Shown here piece by piece: positions 16,366 to 29,947 of a stretch of DNA of 64,000 nucleotides. The notes below the pieces were generated by a model. The model was given only the letters and a program-made list of their open reading frames with translations. It ran no database searches and was not told the DNA's origin. Made by a program: the position numbers and the translations under genes. Source of the stretch: Theristus sp. LFF4_11 (lineage: Eukaryota; Nematoda; Chromadorea; Monhysterida; Xyalidae); contig JASANC010001711.1 in assembly GCA_030248135.1 (NCBI GenBank), forward strand, positions 174,686 through 238,685. The letters are read 5' to 3'. How positions within the stretch are numbered: position 1 is the stretch's first letter; each line of letters begins with the position of its first letter.

Positions 16366-19288
16366 TCACACACAATATTCGTGCACAATTAGCGACGGCT
16401 GTTTGTGTGCGTTGCCATCTGCAACCGAATCACCATGGGATCGTCTTGTCTGTTGACCGTTTTGACTGACTCCAGCAGTCAACGAAACGCAACAGTGATC
16501 AACAAAACTGTTCTTTTCACAACCGGTGACTCCGCAAGTGGGCGAGCCCGCAGATTTGCTGACGCTCATTCGTGCACCATTTTGCTTCAACCTCAACAGT
16601 GAACGGCTTTCGTTTAGTGGCACGCTGCTTCTTCGCCGGTCATACTGAAAATTACAAATACTGCCATTTTGAACGGCGTCAATAGCGATGTGGGTGTTCT
16701 TGGTCGTGGTGGTGCTTGTGTTGGTGTTGTTGTGGTTGTTGTTCTGTTGATCAATGAGTTTTGGCAAGGACACTTTCGTTGACGTTTCATTTGGCGCATC
16801 GTCGCCAGTTGGCTGCACTGAACGATGACTGACGGATGATGAGGAATTGTCAAAGTGCCCGTTCGACACCGCTCGTTCGCCCGGTGATCGCAGCAGTGCA
16901 TTCTTGTCAACAATGACGTCAGCTTTCGTTGATGTCACAGCTGGTTTCAGATTCGGTGATGGTGTTAAGTGAACGTTGTCTGGCGAGTTGTGATTGCCTT
17001 TGGTCGTTGTATTTCGATGCGACTTTATCAATGGCCTCATTTGTGCGCTCTTGGCGACCCTCGTTCGCGTCTGCGTTGTCGTCATCGATTCCGCGTTGCG
17101 GAAGATTTGCCTGTGACAATTTGTTGTTTACTCATTTTCTTTTTTTTTGGTTTCATGAGTTCTGAAAGAGAAAGATGCCGCTACGAACCTGTAGCATGCC
17201 GCTGGCAACAGCACCAGCCAAAACGTCTGTCTGTATTTGGAGCTGACAACGCAGTAGAGAATGAAGTTCACGGAGCTGTTCAACAATGACAGCAGGTCCA
17301 ATAAATCGCCGAGCACCATGTAAACCTGCGCAAGCATCAGACGTAGTGTACATACATTCATCAATATTTGGAATGTTTGGAATCAATATTCATCAATATC
17401 AGGTTCCCTTTGCATTTTATTAGGTTCCACCTTCAAAATTGCTAACTTTACTTTTATGGTTTTTACTGTCATTAGCAAAATTGCGAAAGCCAAGCGCATC
17501 CCTTTCTCACCCTGTGATGAACGTCTTTAGTGAATATAGCGCTCAGCACGGACACGGCGCCCTGGGGCAGCTCGGTCACCAGGAAGATCAAGAGCACCGT
17601 CAACAGGACGACGTTGGTCGCGTCACGTCTGGTGTTGTGCTGCTGGCTGCCGGTGTGACCGGTCGACGTTGCATGTTGCGTCACCGGTTTACTCTTCAGC
17701 AGTCGATCACGGCGCTCGGTGGCGGCGTGCAAGCGAATCAACAAATCAGTGCTCAGGTACATCAGCAGAATGCACGGCACCACCTGTGTTCAGTCACGAA
17801 TCACCATCTTCAAAAACTGCAAGGACTTTGTTGAGACCAGCGACACCAACCTTGAACACGATGCCGATCAGCCAGAGATTCGCTTTATACACCAGGCAAC
17901 CGTTGTCGCGCGCAAACTCCGGCGGATCCAGTGTGTAGTAGACCTGTGCGTCGGCGCAGCCTGTTGAATTGTCCCTGAAACGCTGGATTATTGTGATTAT
18001 ATGTTTCTGATAGTTACGGTAACTTTGAGAGTCGACTCAACTCCACGTACTCGAAGGTTTTCACGACCGTGTGTACGAGCCCGGTGGGCACTGTCAGTGC
18101 GCCAACGAGCACGTACACAACGCCAGCCAATCGCCACGCCGTCTCGACACGATGCCACACGGACGTCAGTCGACCGCTACGCAGCGTCATGCACCTTGAA
18201 CGCAATGCGCTTGCACTACAGACGAACTCTTATCATTTTGTGCGCGTTTCATGGTGTTTCAAGCGAGACATCGTAAAATGCATGTACATACAGTCGAACT
18301 CTTATATTATAGGGAATCCGCTGATTGGTTGGTGATCACGTGCATGCATGCGTTCTGCGCAGCACACGACACACGCCGACAGACGACGCTCCGCAGCAAT
18401 GCCTGTACAGAGAGCATGCATGCACGTGACCACCAACCAACCAATCAGCTGATTCCCTATAATTTAGAGTTCGACTGTATGTACTGTACATGCAGTTTAC
18501 GATGTCTCCGCTTGAAACACCATGAAACCCGGTACAAACCTAGGACGCCCTGTCCCTGCGCGCACCTGATGAAGGCCATCAACACGGCCAACCAGAGGCT
18601 TGCAGTGTGCAGAAAGATCGACAGGCAAGCGTGCACCTTCAAGAACATCACCCAGCCGTACGACAACGGCGGCGTGCACTCAGAGACGCCGAAATTGAAA
18701 GTGAAATGCGTCAGAAAGATCGTATAGCTGCCCATGGTGCCCATGTCGCAAACGGCAATCGCTGAAACACACACACACGCATCATTCTCAGACACACGAA
18801 ACTGCAATCGGAATTATTGCGCGCGCATTCTCCAGTTTGCAAACGCTCACCGATTAGAACGGCGTGCACCGGAACATTGCGCATCTTCTGACTGGTCAAC
18901 ACGAGAATGTGCAGAAAGTTGGTGGTCACGCCAAACAGGCAAATGATCAGGCAGACGTAACCGTGAATCGGTTGGTAAAACCTGCAACCGCAACAAATGC
19001 TGACACTGGAATTTGTGCATATCGTGTGTAGGGTACGGATGGGCAAGCCGGCAGACACCATGTGAGTCTTGTTGTGTCACTTGCTGACGACAATTCGTTG
19101 GCGTTGTTTTTTTAATTTTTTTACTTAACGAAAGTAAAAAAAGTATGGCTCATGCAACTGGTGGTGGATGAGATGCTCAAAAAGATTATGAACAAAAACA
19201 GGTAAACTTACTGGCTGACTTCTTGTAGCCATGCCAGAATCGTCGAATTTTTCGAAAACAACAGCGGTTCGTTTTCGCATTCAATCAT
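16366..19288 (-). CDS. neuropeptide GPCR of the DMSR / FMRFamide-receptor type
   Basis: Eight exons on the minus strand: 19212-19288, 18851-18981, 18566-18761, 18018-18194, 17851-17974, 17511-17783, 17189-17325, 16366-17110. Phases agree and give 619 residues. It is a rhodopsin-class receptor in the plasma membrane, expected to bind an RFamide-like peptide. The N-terminus is short with an N-glycosylation site (NSTI). TM1 follows HGYVCLIICLFGVTTNFLHI, with LTSQKMRN in the first loop as in the DMSR family. TM3 holds SLWLAVLMAFIR with no acidic residue before the Arg. TM6 is VVLLTVLLIFLVTELPQG with the invariant Pro, and TM7 is NSSVNFILYCVVSSKYRQTF, the NSxxNFxxYC form of the NPxxY motif typical of myosuppressin-type receptors. 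A 248-residue Ser/Thr/Asn-rich cytoplasmic tail follows. The acceptor at 18195 could alternatively be about 24 bases upstream. Nearly all of the intron 18195-18565 is a palindromic insertion. Confidence 0.92.
18246..18528. mobile_element. MITE family A, copy 1 (palindromic)
   Basis: A ~283 bp inverted repeat. The left arm starts GTTTCATGGTGTTTCAAGC and the right arm ends with its complement; the arms continue inward through TACAGTCGAACTCT, GGGAATC, GCTGATTGGTTGG and the CACGTGCATGCATGC region, about 140 bases each, with few mismatches. There is no coding capacity. It fills the GPCR intron between TM3 and the next exon. A shorter relative lies at 39682-39847. A piece of the same GTACATGCAGTCGA motif also occurs near 3683. 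Confidence 0.88.
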
Positions 19289-21250
19289 GCTTGCTAATAA
19301 TAATAAACACAAATAGCTTCATCAGTTATGGCTTTCAATGTTTTTGCGTTGTTTTATATCTTGACTTCATTTTTAGTAATTGGAGCGTCATCGGTGTTTT
19401 TCTATAGCTGTACTGCAATAAAACTAATGTCGTTTATGAGCATGAAAGCCGGCATACACGAAGAACCATACTGAAGCAAAAATAATAGCTGAGCTTCTTT
19501 GAGCGGTAAATAAATTCGTATGCGAAAGAGAAAACAATTCGCATCTAATGTGGGTTGGAGTTTTTTCTGCTAATCATTGGATTTACGTTTAGACGCACTT
19601 TTCTGTCTGCATTTGCATAAAGTGCACTGTACTGAGTGTACTGAAAGCTTATGAATTACGTTTTAAATTTTAATTTCAACTAGCAAACCAACCAAGAAGT
19701 ACATAATGCACACAACGGGTGCTGCAGCTGCTGCTCATAATATACAGATGTATTTACCATTTTGTTTATCAGGTTTAGACAGTTTACAACAAGGAAGTGA
19801 CACTCTAAATAATTTATATTGGACAGAGGAGAATTTAGAACTCTGACGACATAACACGAGCTTTTCTGCGTCGCACTGCCACAAACTTTTAAAGTACATT
19901 CTATTGTCATAAACCTGTGCTATGCCCTCACAGCACCATTACACGGGCTGATACGGTCATGCTAAGAGAATATGTCCAGTGTCCCAACGCTTTCCAGTCC
20001 GTGTCCATTCATGTCCTATCCCCAATAACATAAAACTTATCCAAAATAATTTTGAAATAAAATGTTGACTTTTTTCGGAACATGAAAAAGGACAGGAGTA
20101 GGACATGAAGAGGGACAGAACTTGAGACACGACACGGGACATAATTTTTTCAGCGTGTTGTATTTTGTTGTTTGCCAGCAAAATTACATGCGCTGTGTTC
20201 AGCGGCGCACAGTTTTCACTTTGCCGCGTTCTCTTCGTTCTGATTATTTGCAGCGCACGGCACGCTTGCTGCAGGCTGCGGCTGATCGAGATTCGTTTTG
20301 CAGTGCCTTGCAGCCAGTCGTCAGTGTGCCAGCTGGCGCTAATACACGCCACTGTGGCGTCATCCACCACTCGTGCACCGTGCGTTTTCTTGCCACCATA
20401 CGCTTTGTTATCTCTCGAAATGAGCCAGCAGAGACTCATGCGTCTTTTGAGAACCGATGAAAAAATTGGAATAAACAAAAGGAGGTACACACACGTGCGC
20501 ATTGCACACGGTGCGTGCGGCTGCAGTGGTGGTCTCTGGCAGCGGTAATATATTGGCAGTCATAAATATGAACGTGCCCGCGCATGCGCGTGCCTCGCTG
20601 CTAACGAATACTGCCAGTCGATCGCTTTCATATTCACGAAAATCGCAACACACAACAAACCGACGAAAGCACTCGCACGATTCCACCAATGGCACACAAA
20701 AGCAACAAGACACAGCGGGGCGGCGCCGGTGTTTTGTGTCGTTCAATGGCAGTGTACACGTGCACCGATTAAGTGCAGTGTCACAGGCATTGTCCAAAAG
20801 GTGCGTGTCCGCCCAAGAAAGAAAGAGACAGAGCTACACTGAAGCAAACTGGAACCCAACAGGCGCCCGCTGGCACGCAACGCACGTTTGTACGCGTCAG
20901 TCAAGTGTGCGTGGAACTTTTTTGCATCACATTCGAATGCGCGCAAGTTTTCATTTCCGCGTTTGTTTTGTCTTTTGCGCTGCGAAATCAAAAATACACG
21001 AATGGGATTGAACATGGTGCGACTGCGGCACTTGACAAGAGCACGTCGGCAGACATTGAATTTGGCAGAGCGGCGAAAGCGAGCGCACGGATCAGGCGCA
21101 CGGGGCACTTGCCTCGATTGGATTGTGTGCCTCAACGTCGTGCTGTGTGTCGTTTTGCATCATCGGCAACACCCTTTTTGTTTTATGACATTGCTGCGGC
21201 TGGGCTGAGTGCCTACACAGAATAATTGACAACTGCAATTTAACAGTACT

Positions 21251-21290
21251 GCAACAACAACAACAATAACAACAACAACAACAACAACAG
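21251..21290. repeat. (CAA)n microsatellite
   Basis: About thirteen imperfect CAA/TAA units in the long spacer. Confidence 0.85.
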
Positions 21291-24200
21291 TGATTTGGTG
21301 CTGCTCTGCTTTTTTTGCGCGAGTGGAAGCGGAAATACAGCAATGAAGGAATGAGACCGCAAACAATGATACGGAACAGTGTGAGGTGAAGCACCGATAT
21401 GTTTGTGCTGGTGAAATGACTGGTTAGCTCGTTGCGCAAGCACATTAAAATTGTTTGACCACATCATTTGAATTGGTAGGCCGCTTGCTTGGGAGGACCA
21501 GCCCATATGGAAAATGCAAAAGGTTGAAAAAATGTAAAAAATGCAGAAGTGGGTGCACAGGTGTTCGTGCAAATTAAAAACACTGAAAACAACAAAAGTT
21601 CAAAATCATGAAGTCAGCACCTGGAACATACAGTAGCACCTGCACTGGCATGCCGTATAGCTTTCGGCATTTCGCAAGGGCTCCACAGTCGCTTTTTCAG
21701 GCCATACGATTTTTGCGATTTTCTCAAATTTGCTGTGAGCGAAATTGGACTTGAAATAGGCACTTTGCTATTGGCATTGCCGTTTACAATTGGCATAAAT
21801 AGTTCTTCCTCTTTTTTTGTGCGGAAACATAAACGAAATTGGCAACAATTCAGCAGTGCACGAAATGATCGCTGCGACGACAAAAATAAAACTGGTTTAT
21901 CCCCGAACATGCGCTTCCGAAGGACATAGTCGCAAGTGGTTGGTGCTCATGTGGTTTATCCACTTGCAGCTGGCTCCACGCGTAGCACAGGCAAATAAAA
22001 GACATGGCCTGCCGGACGGACACGGACGTTTTGCAAAATTGAATTTCAACTTTTCGCATCATGATATGCTCGAAATACATATCGCCAATAGTTGTGGTTG
22101 TTTGACAATCTGACAGGCGTAGAATTCCGCCAAATATCAAATGTCTTTTGAAGGACAGAAGGACCTACATACGCAAACTGAAAACATATTGACGGACAGT
22201 CTGGAATATGGACAGTTTGATATACTCAACCACTTAAAAATACAAAAGTCGCCTGACACTCGAAATCCCGTTGTTTGAACGCACTAAGTTAAACACATCA
22301 TTCATCCAGGATATTTGATTCGCCGTCGAAAAAAGAGAAAACGTGCGCCAGTTCCTCTCTGATTCGTCTTTTTTTCAATTTTCTTTTCTTTTATAAAACA
22401 AAAAAAGTTCAATGGTCGAAATTGATTGATTTGCAACGATCTGTTATGTTCGGATGGTGGTTTTGGTTATTTTCTAACGGAACACGAGACGCCATATAGA
22501 GATGAGAAGGCCTCTCAAAGGATTTTATGATTTCACGCATCAAGTTTTCGCAAACGGATGGCTTTGATATTATCTTTGGATTTGGTACTAGAGCTTGGAT
22601 AATTTATTGCCGACGCTTTAGTGACTTCGGACAAGCACTATACCCGCAAAACTTTGCTCATAAATTTCGCGCAACTTCCAATCGGGCGCGGTAGAACAAA
22701 CGGTGCGGTGCGCGCGTTTTGCGACAGCCAAAGGCAATCTTTATTTGTTTCACGGCGATACATGTACAGTGTTATGATTGCGCTTGCAGTGCGCGCCTGC
22801 GACGTGACATGCGCATGTCATTCGGAAAAAGTTCGACGGTGGTAATGAGAACACGCGGAAACATATTTCTGGAATATTTATCTTGTCGCTGCGACTTTTT
22901 TACTGAACCGGAAAACTGCGCAAAGTAGAGCCAAGAAAGTTGACTTCTTCATCAGTGTATTATTGCCCATTATGCCATATAATGGTTTCACATCTGACAT
23001 GACCAGGCCAGGCACTGCACTATACCAATCTCAGCTGATGCCACAATTTGATGCATTGACGTGAAACGGAATGTCTGTTGGCACATCGGCTGGCGTGGAA
23101 AAACTGGAAGAATATGTAAGGTCCTTGAAGCTCAAAGCTGGAGAGAGAGAGATCACAAGTGAGGTTAAGGCGCTCCACAATGATGTAAACACAATTAAAA
23201 AAAGCGATAGGTGAGAATATGGACTGAGAACCAGATATAGCTTTTCGAAGAAAGACGTTGCATCCATGTTCTCAGTGCTGAAAACGCAGGATGCAGCGAC
23301 AAATCCTGTAAAAGCAGGGTCACGCTTGTCAAACACAGACCAGGAATCATTTCGACTAACAGAAGCGCGTTAATGATGAACAAACACACAGCAGTAGCGA
23401 AAATTGCAGGTTTTCACAAGCGAGCGAATGAAATTATACGTCCTTGTATTCTCTTTAACAATTAGCCAAAAGAAAAGATGCAAGCTTCGAAGAATTGCTT
23501 GTTTGTTTGCAACTTGTTTGAGATGGAAAGCTCAGACATTGAAAATTAGTTTGCTTTTGCTAGTAGCATTACCGGGGGAGGAATGCAAGACAATGAAAGC
23601 ATACTTTTTTGTACTTGAACTTGAACATTCAGCCAGACAGCTCATGCAATTGAACACGCCATTTGCGGTTTTCATCATTTTTACGATGTTTTTTATTCGG
23701 TCAGAACAGCGAATTTTGCCAGAGTAAACCACTGAAGTAATTAGCAATTTGCTTCAACAACTGACCCGATCTGCCCACGCTGACTGCATCAAGCAGCGTT
23801 GGATGAACTCAATTGGAGAGGAGGGCAACTTGTTTGCGTGCAAAACAGCTGAAACAAAATCATATAAAAGTTGAACTTTTACACAACCGATTGTTTCTTT
23901 AGGGAACCACCTGCTTTGTACATTCGGCTCATCATGAAGAGGATGGTTTTCAGAGTGGTTGGGCAGTTTGGAACAACATTTTGATTTGCCATTTTGTCTC
24001 AATAAACTGATGAGCTTGGAGTACCGTGGTATGCGTCTGTCTAGCGAAACCGAAAAGCACGAATTCATAACGAAACGCCGGTCAATTGAAGAAGTATTTT
24101 ATTAACTGAACAATCGGAAAACTTCAGGAAGTACACACAGAAGCGTAAATCTGCCAAAAATCAAGTTGCCACGGGTGGCCCTCTCGGCAAAAGACACGGC

Positions 24201-27200
24201 ACAATTTGAGCGACCCATTTCTTTTCGTGTTTTGCGTATGGAGTGGAGCAGCTAGACCAGAAAAAAGTTTGACAAGAGGGCGCGCGAGAACAATGATTAA
24301 GTGGGTGCTCAACTTTCAATTCGGCGCCTCCCAATCACAATTATGATGAAATGGTTTACAATGGTGTTGTCCTGTAGCACACACGCGAGGAGCACGCACG
24401 CGGCAAAAACTGCTCAAGCCATCTAGTTGTCAATACTAGAACATTCATACTAGCACATCAGCGATTCTTCAATTTGATTCATGTGGTGATCTGTAGCATA
24501 AATGCTAGTCACACAGTGCGTGACAGACAACGCTATACTTGAAAAGTCTATAAAATATGGCGGTCATAAAGAAAATTATGGCAATGATACAAACAGCAGT
24601 CGCAAGTTTTTCTGAAAATAAACTGGTTAACTGTCCTGCTTCGGTTTCAGCAATTGAATTGCACAAGACTTTTTTGATGTTTTGACCAATTGTCATGATT
24701 TTAACATAAAAAAATCTCAAACCTTTTTGCTATCCGTAACTTTTACTGGTCTTCATTCAACAGCCGAACTGAAAAGTTTACAAATCACAATTAGCGAAGG
24801 TAGCAATCCAAAACATAATAGGAATGGGATTTGGTCAATATTCAGCTGGCAAATCGGACGCACAAGCATTTTTGCCGCTCTCTAAACTTTCGAATGAATG
24901 GCACCAAAGCAAGACGCCAAAAGATACTACACACACGTGCGTTTTGGGGTGCCACTTGAAAACAGACGTATTAGTGACCGAGATTTTGACGACACACCAA
25001 ATAGATGGAGATGCCCATTGACGGCAATTGCGTGCGCTCACTGAATTGTCGCGTTTCGCTTTTGTGTCGCATACCGGTATTTCGTCTGTCTGACAACACA
25101 CGGCGTGTGGTTGTGTGGCTGAAACACTCACTGGCGCTGCACTTGAACACCGCAAAAAAAGGACAAAACTTTTGTCGAATCGCACGTACATTAAAAACCG
25201 CGGTGCCGCGCGAGGCACCTCTGCCATTGTTGGGCACAATTGTGCCTTGCTGTTTTTTTTTGGTTTTACGGTATGCATTTATGTGCAAACAACAACGAAA
25301 AGCTATGTGATTTTTTTGTGGTGCCGCAAAATAAGAACACGAACCAAATTGTAGCGTTCAGGTGACTAAAATGACATTGCAATTTTGACTTACACTGAAA
25401 ATGACTTGCGTATACACGCTTGTTGCTTTGTTGGCTTTTTTGTATTCCGGGCAGCGGTGTTTGTGTATATTGTGATTGTGAACAGTGACTTTCACACAAT
25501 AGTTTTTTTATTAAGAAACTTCTGCAAGGTTGCGTGCTTTGATCAAGCGACCGTACGTAGCTAACATTGAATGTTACTGCCGTGAATACAGAGAATGCGG
25601 TGACATGCACGCTGGTAATCCACAGGAGGCCAATAAAAACGCGTCTTTTTGAGCAAATGGTACACTGACGGCTGTTAATGCAGTCAATCAATTTATCGGT
25701 GTCCAATGGTGTCGCACAAAAGTACGCACAAGCAACAACACAGAGTCCTGCATCTCTGACACCTTCGCTGCGTACATACAGCTCGTTTTCCAGCCAATTT
25801 CAGCTTTAGAACACAGCTGACACACGCGAATGTAATACAAGCACAGACAAACGAGACCAGACGTATGGACGTCCACGGAGCCAACTGTCAATATCACGTG
25901 CACACGTTATGTACTCGCCAGGTCTCTACTTTTAATTCGCCCGGGTTGAAAACGAAATTCAAAAGTCCAAACACTTGTACCGTTTATTCTCCTTTTTATT
26001 TTTGTTTTACTGACCAAACAGGTGCAAAGAACAGCTTTATCGCTGACTATTTGTATTGTCTGTTATGGGTTTGAATTTTTGTGTCTGCAAGTCCAAATTC
26101 AGACTCCATCCAACCTTCAGCACCGGCAGCACCTCGACGGAGCACCCACCAGTGCAAACATTCCCATTGAACGCCGTATTCGGAACATGCCCACATTTTT
26201 TTGTTCATGAATTTTTCAACTTTTTTTTCGACGCACAACATATGTGCAACGTCATTCTTTCCGTGAAATTTATGCCTTTGAGTGTGTGTGCCTCTGTGCA
26301 TTCTGTGTTCGTGCAGTCGTTTGTTCCCGGTAGACTCTGAATCAAGCTGCACAGATGCTTGTCAAAAAAAGCGTAGCGAGTATTTCCATCTGCTGCTTCT
26401 CATGTTTGCGTGATTCTGCGGCCAGCTCGACCGAAATCACACGTGAAAAGCAGCAGTGCAACGCCAAACATGGCAGAGACATCAGAAATTTCCACCAAAT
26501 AAACAAGCACACGGACTTGCGATATTTTAGTGGATTATTGTCCGCTGCGCTGCATGGCAGACGCAAATGCTAAACTGGTGCGATGTGCACAGTGTTGTCG
26601 TCCCAACGTGTTTGGTCTTGCTCGCGGTTTCTACATCGGTCGTCACTGTCAACGAAACGCACCGGTTAAGAGATGGGTTTGCATCGCAACCAATCTGTTT
26701 GCAACTGTCTCTTTTGTGTGATCAGCAGTGTGCGCGGACTAATCGTGGCGAGACCAAGGCTACGGTATATGTCGTAGTGCGTTGAGTTTTTACCAGAGGC
26801 GCAGAGCAGTGGCAACCAGGACTGGGCTGCAGCTTCGCGAGTCATTATCGCTAACAAAATCGGGCACATAGCGCATACGCCGTTGTTATCGCGCCAAAAA
26901 TATGTGTGACGATAAACGCACATAATGTTTGGCACTTGCATTCTGGCATGTATACACACACATACACATTGCCATGCCATAGATGCCAAACTTCAATCCA
27001 TATGAGAGGATAATTTATATTTATAAGCTATGTGCATACATATGCACCCAGACCGAGCCGGGCCCGTGGTCGCGGTCGCAAACACTCAGTCTGAGATCAC
27101 TGCCTAAAAAACGATCTGCTGAGCTTTCGCTGTTATGCCCACAAATCGCAGCTTCCTGCTCTCGTTGCAGAGCAGTATGATGCTGTAGTTTGGGTTTCAC

Positions 27201-28431
27201 TTGTTTCGAACAATCGAAAAATGCATTTTTTTGTTTGGTTAGATGATTAGATAAAGGAAAAAAGTACGTTTTTTAGCTTCCAGCTTCCCGAAAAATATTC
27301 GCATCACACTCTGAACTCGTTTTCCGCATTGTGCTTATATCTTGTTGCTATTCTTTTGCAATATCGGAACACCACCGAGTTTGAGTTTCCTGTTTTCTTT
27401 TACCATTGTATCGTTTTGGAACACGTCGCGCGTTTTTAAATTTGTTTTTTTTTCTGCGCTCAGCCAATCCAAGAAAGCAGTGTGCTATTTTATTTTTATT
27501 TATTGAGCTTCAACGGAGAACAAACAGAACTAATCAACTCCCACAGAAAACATGCGTGCACAATAAACATATGGGCATCATGTACACATACATGTACATA
27601 TGTGCTGTATGCAATCACCAACACGGAACATCCACACACAGATGCAGCCAAAAACATCGCATAAATAACAGCACGTGTGAGCCGCTTGGCAGCGGTGTAG
27701 CCCCAGCGTCGGTCAAGCCACGCAGATCGCAAACGTGAGCCAGTGCCAGTGTTTGTCCTTGCACACTGATCAATATGAAATCATGACATACAATGCAGCG
27801 CGCGCCATCCGCCCAAAACGTCAAACTTTTGCGCTGTTTTCTGTTGGTGTGTCTCATCAAGGATGTTCTGAGTTGCGAAACGTGCATCCATCAACGAGTA
27901 CTACAGCGCTAAACGCTCTGTCGTCATGTGACACGTGCGTTCGCGCGTCAAAACTTATCGTTCACAAAAACGTGATAACATATCTGCAGTGTTCATTGCG
28001 TTCAAGCTTGGCGGTCACACGAGCGTTCACGTGACATTCGTGGTCGTATGACATCGCATCCTCTCAGTCGCATGATCGCAATTTATTAGAGCGCGCTTTT
28101 CACGCCGCCGATGGTTTCCGATCGTTCTGAAACGTCAGTTTATTGGCAACTTTCAATGATAATTTCCTAAACCTGTTTCAAAATGACACGAAGTCACAGG
28201 CGCACTGGCAATTATACTGACACCTTTAACAGAGAAATTTAGTGCATCGACAGCTCTCCATGTTCAGTTGTCCAGCTGTGAAAATGGTTGCTTAAAATGT
28301 AGCGGCTACAAAACGCGTTTATGATGTTAGCACATGAACGACTTTGTAGCCACTTTAGTAGCCAATGTAGTGGCCCCGTTTTCTCAGCGAATGCACATAT
28401 TTGTTATGACCTATTTTTTTAACCGTGTCCC

Positions 28432-28613
28432 ACTGAAATGACGTCATGTGCCGCCAAACATGCGCTTGCCGTTCACAGCAAACCAGACGTTCCGTTTAGC
28501 CGATTTCTTCTCGTAAACAAATGGAGAATGTCGAATCAGTCACACCAAACTGACATTTTAGTGCCTGTACTTTGACAAACGGGCGTTTTTAAAGCAAATG
28601 ACGTCATTTTAGT
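28432..28613. mobile_element. MITE family B, copy 1
   Basis: A ~182 bp element bounded by ACTGAAATGACGTCA on the left and TGACGTCATTTTAGT on the right (inverted with one mismatch). The body matches 39469-39649 at high identity; similarity continues some 20 bases beyond each end, so the true borders may be wider. Each terminus holds TGACGTCA, a perfect CRE/ATF-type palindrome. Confidence 0.82.
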
Positions 28614-28985
28614 CAAATCCACAATACATGCTTATGTGTTGCCGAATGCCTTGGCCAACGGACTCTTTGGTCTTGAAACGCGTTTCACTTTGAAGTTACC
28701 TGACATCTGTGGGCATTGGTTAAAAAAGAAAAAGCAAACTGTTACCATTTAGTGCTGTTTTTGCCACTTAAAAATATCAATTTATAAAAAAGATTTTTTA
28801 TGAAACTGTATGAAATTGGCTGTATGAAACTTGTTTTCTGTAACAGAAGTATGGTACGTTAACTCGATTTATAGATTTCGAAACGACGCATTTCGCAAAG
28901 AGTACTGTTTCACTTGAGTCTGCATTGTTCAGCTGTTTGATGTTGTCGGAGGTCGAAACTTCGCGGAAATTGCAATGCAAAATTG

Positions 28986-29102
<117 letters not shown>

Positions 29103-29153
29103 GGCCACGACCACGTCCACGACGACGACCACGACCACAACGACGTCGACGCG

Positions 29154-29947
29154 ATGGCGCTGTCCGCCCAAGAGACACTGGATCTGTTCAAGTCAGCCGC
29201 GGACACACACGAGCTGTTCAGTCGCATCACGGACATTCGGGCGTTGCTAATCGGCATTGCAGTGGCCCTGTACGTCAGTGTCCTGCTGCAGATCGCCATT
29301 GTTGCCTATCTCGCGCACAAGTGCTACGTTCGCATGTGAGTGCAATACAAAGATCATCTTACAGTTTTTATTTTTTTTTTGGAAAATCGGAAAAAATATT
29401 TCAACGGTTTATTGTGGAACACTGCTTTCAACGATAACTCCCACAAGCGCAATTGCCGTGCTACAGCCGTGCGAGTGGCGGCTTCGACGGTTTCTCAGCG
29501 CCCAGCGCGCCCACCAGCGAGCAGCAGCCGATGCTGACGCACGCGCACCGCCAGAGCCGCTCCGAGTCCGTCTCCGACTGTGAGTCGCCGCCGGCGCAAC
29601 GGACTCGCAGTCTCGTCGCCAACCACCAGCCGGCCGTGCGAGCGACCGGGCGATACCAGCCGAATCCTGGCAGTCAGCGCGGCGCCGTGTCCGGCGGTGC
29701 TCGCGGCGCGTTTGTGAGCACGCCGCTGCACCAGCAGTCCAACAGTGTCACCATATTCGACCAGGCCGCCCAGCAGCATCCGCCGTTCCAGAATCCACCG
29801 CCGCTGACGTCCGGCGGCGGCGGCACACCGCGCGGCACGCAGCGCAGTCTGATGCCACGCCGCAAGACCTCGCGCATGTCCTACCAGTCGACCGGCGACA
29901 ATTCGGACCCGCAGGCGACCACGCCGCCCGGGCCCGTGCGACTCTGA
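29154..29947 (+). CDS. unrecognised single-pass membrane protein
   Basis: Two exons, 29154-29335 and 29467-29947 (junction codon AT|C, phase conserved), give 220 residues. The first exon encodes MALSAQETLDLFKSAAD, a short polar N-terminus, then one strong hydrophobic helix (about residues 32-56: ALLIGIAVALYVSVLLQIAI) ending with KCYVR. The second exon encodes about 160 residues of low-complexity, Ser/Pro/Gln/Arg/Gly-rich sequence, probably cytoplasmic and disordered, with an SRSESVSDCESPP cluster that could be phosphorylated and a GGGG run. I do not recognise a family and assign no function. The ATG at 29154 is the first in frame; the open (CAA)n run upstream has no ATG and follows an in-frame stop at 28938. 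GC-rich codon use in both exons supports real coding. Confidence 0.72.

Larger units (their letters stand above)
19289..28939. other. 9.6 kb gene-poor spacer
   Basis: I find no exon chain with family similarity on either strand. Open stretches are short, compositionally biased and overlap each other on opposite strands. It holds a (CAA/CAG)n tract at 21251-21290, a MITE-B copy at 28432-28613, and presumably the promoters of the GPCR (left) and of the membrane-protein gene at 29154 (right). A 47-codon ORF at 23071-23214 with Glu/Lys-rich, coiled-coil-like composition is the only weak coding candidate. Confidence 0.55.

Noticed and set aside
23071..23214. 47-codon Glu/Lys-rich ORF resembling a coiled coil, with other short frames around it
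   Set aside because: Too short and isolated; could be a decayed mobile-element protein but nothing diagnostic is visible.
23754..24068. 104-codon minus-strand ORF considered as a retroelement remnant
   Set aside because: No reverse transcriptase, integrase or zinc-knuckle motif could be seen.
26530..26721. 63-codon plus-strand ORF with paired cysteines (CAQCC, HCQR)
   Set aside because: Cysteine spacing does not fit a known zinc finger and the flanks show no exon structure.
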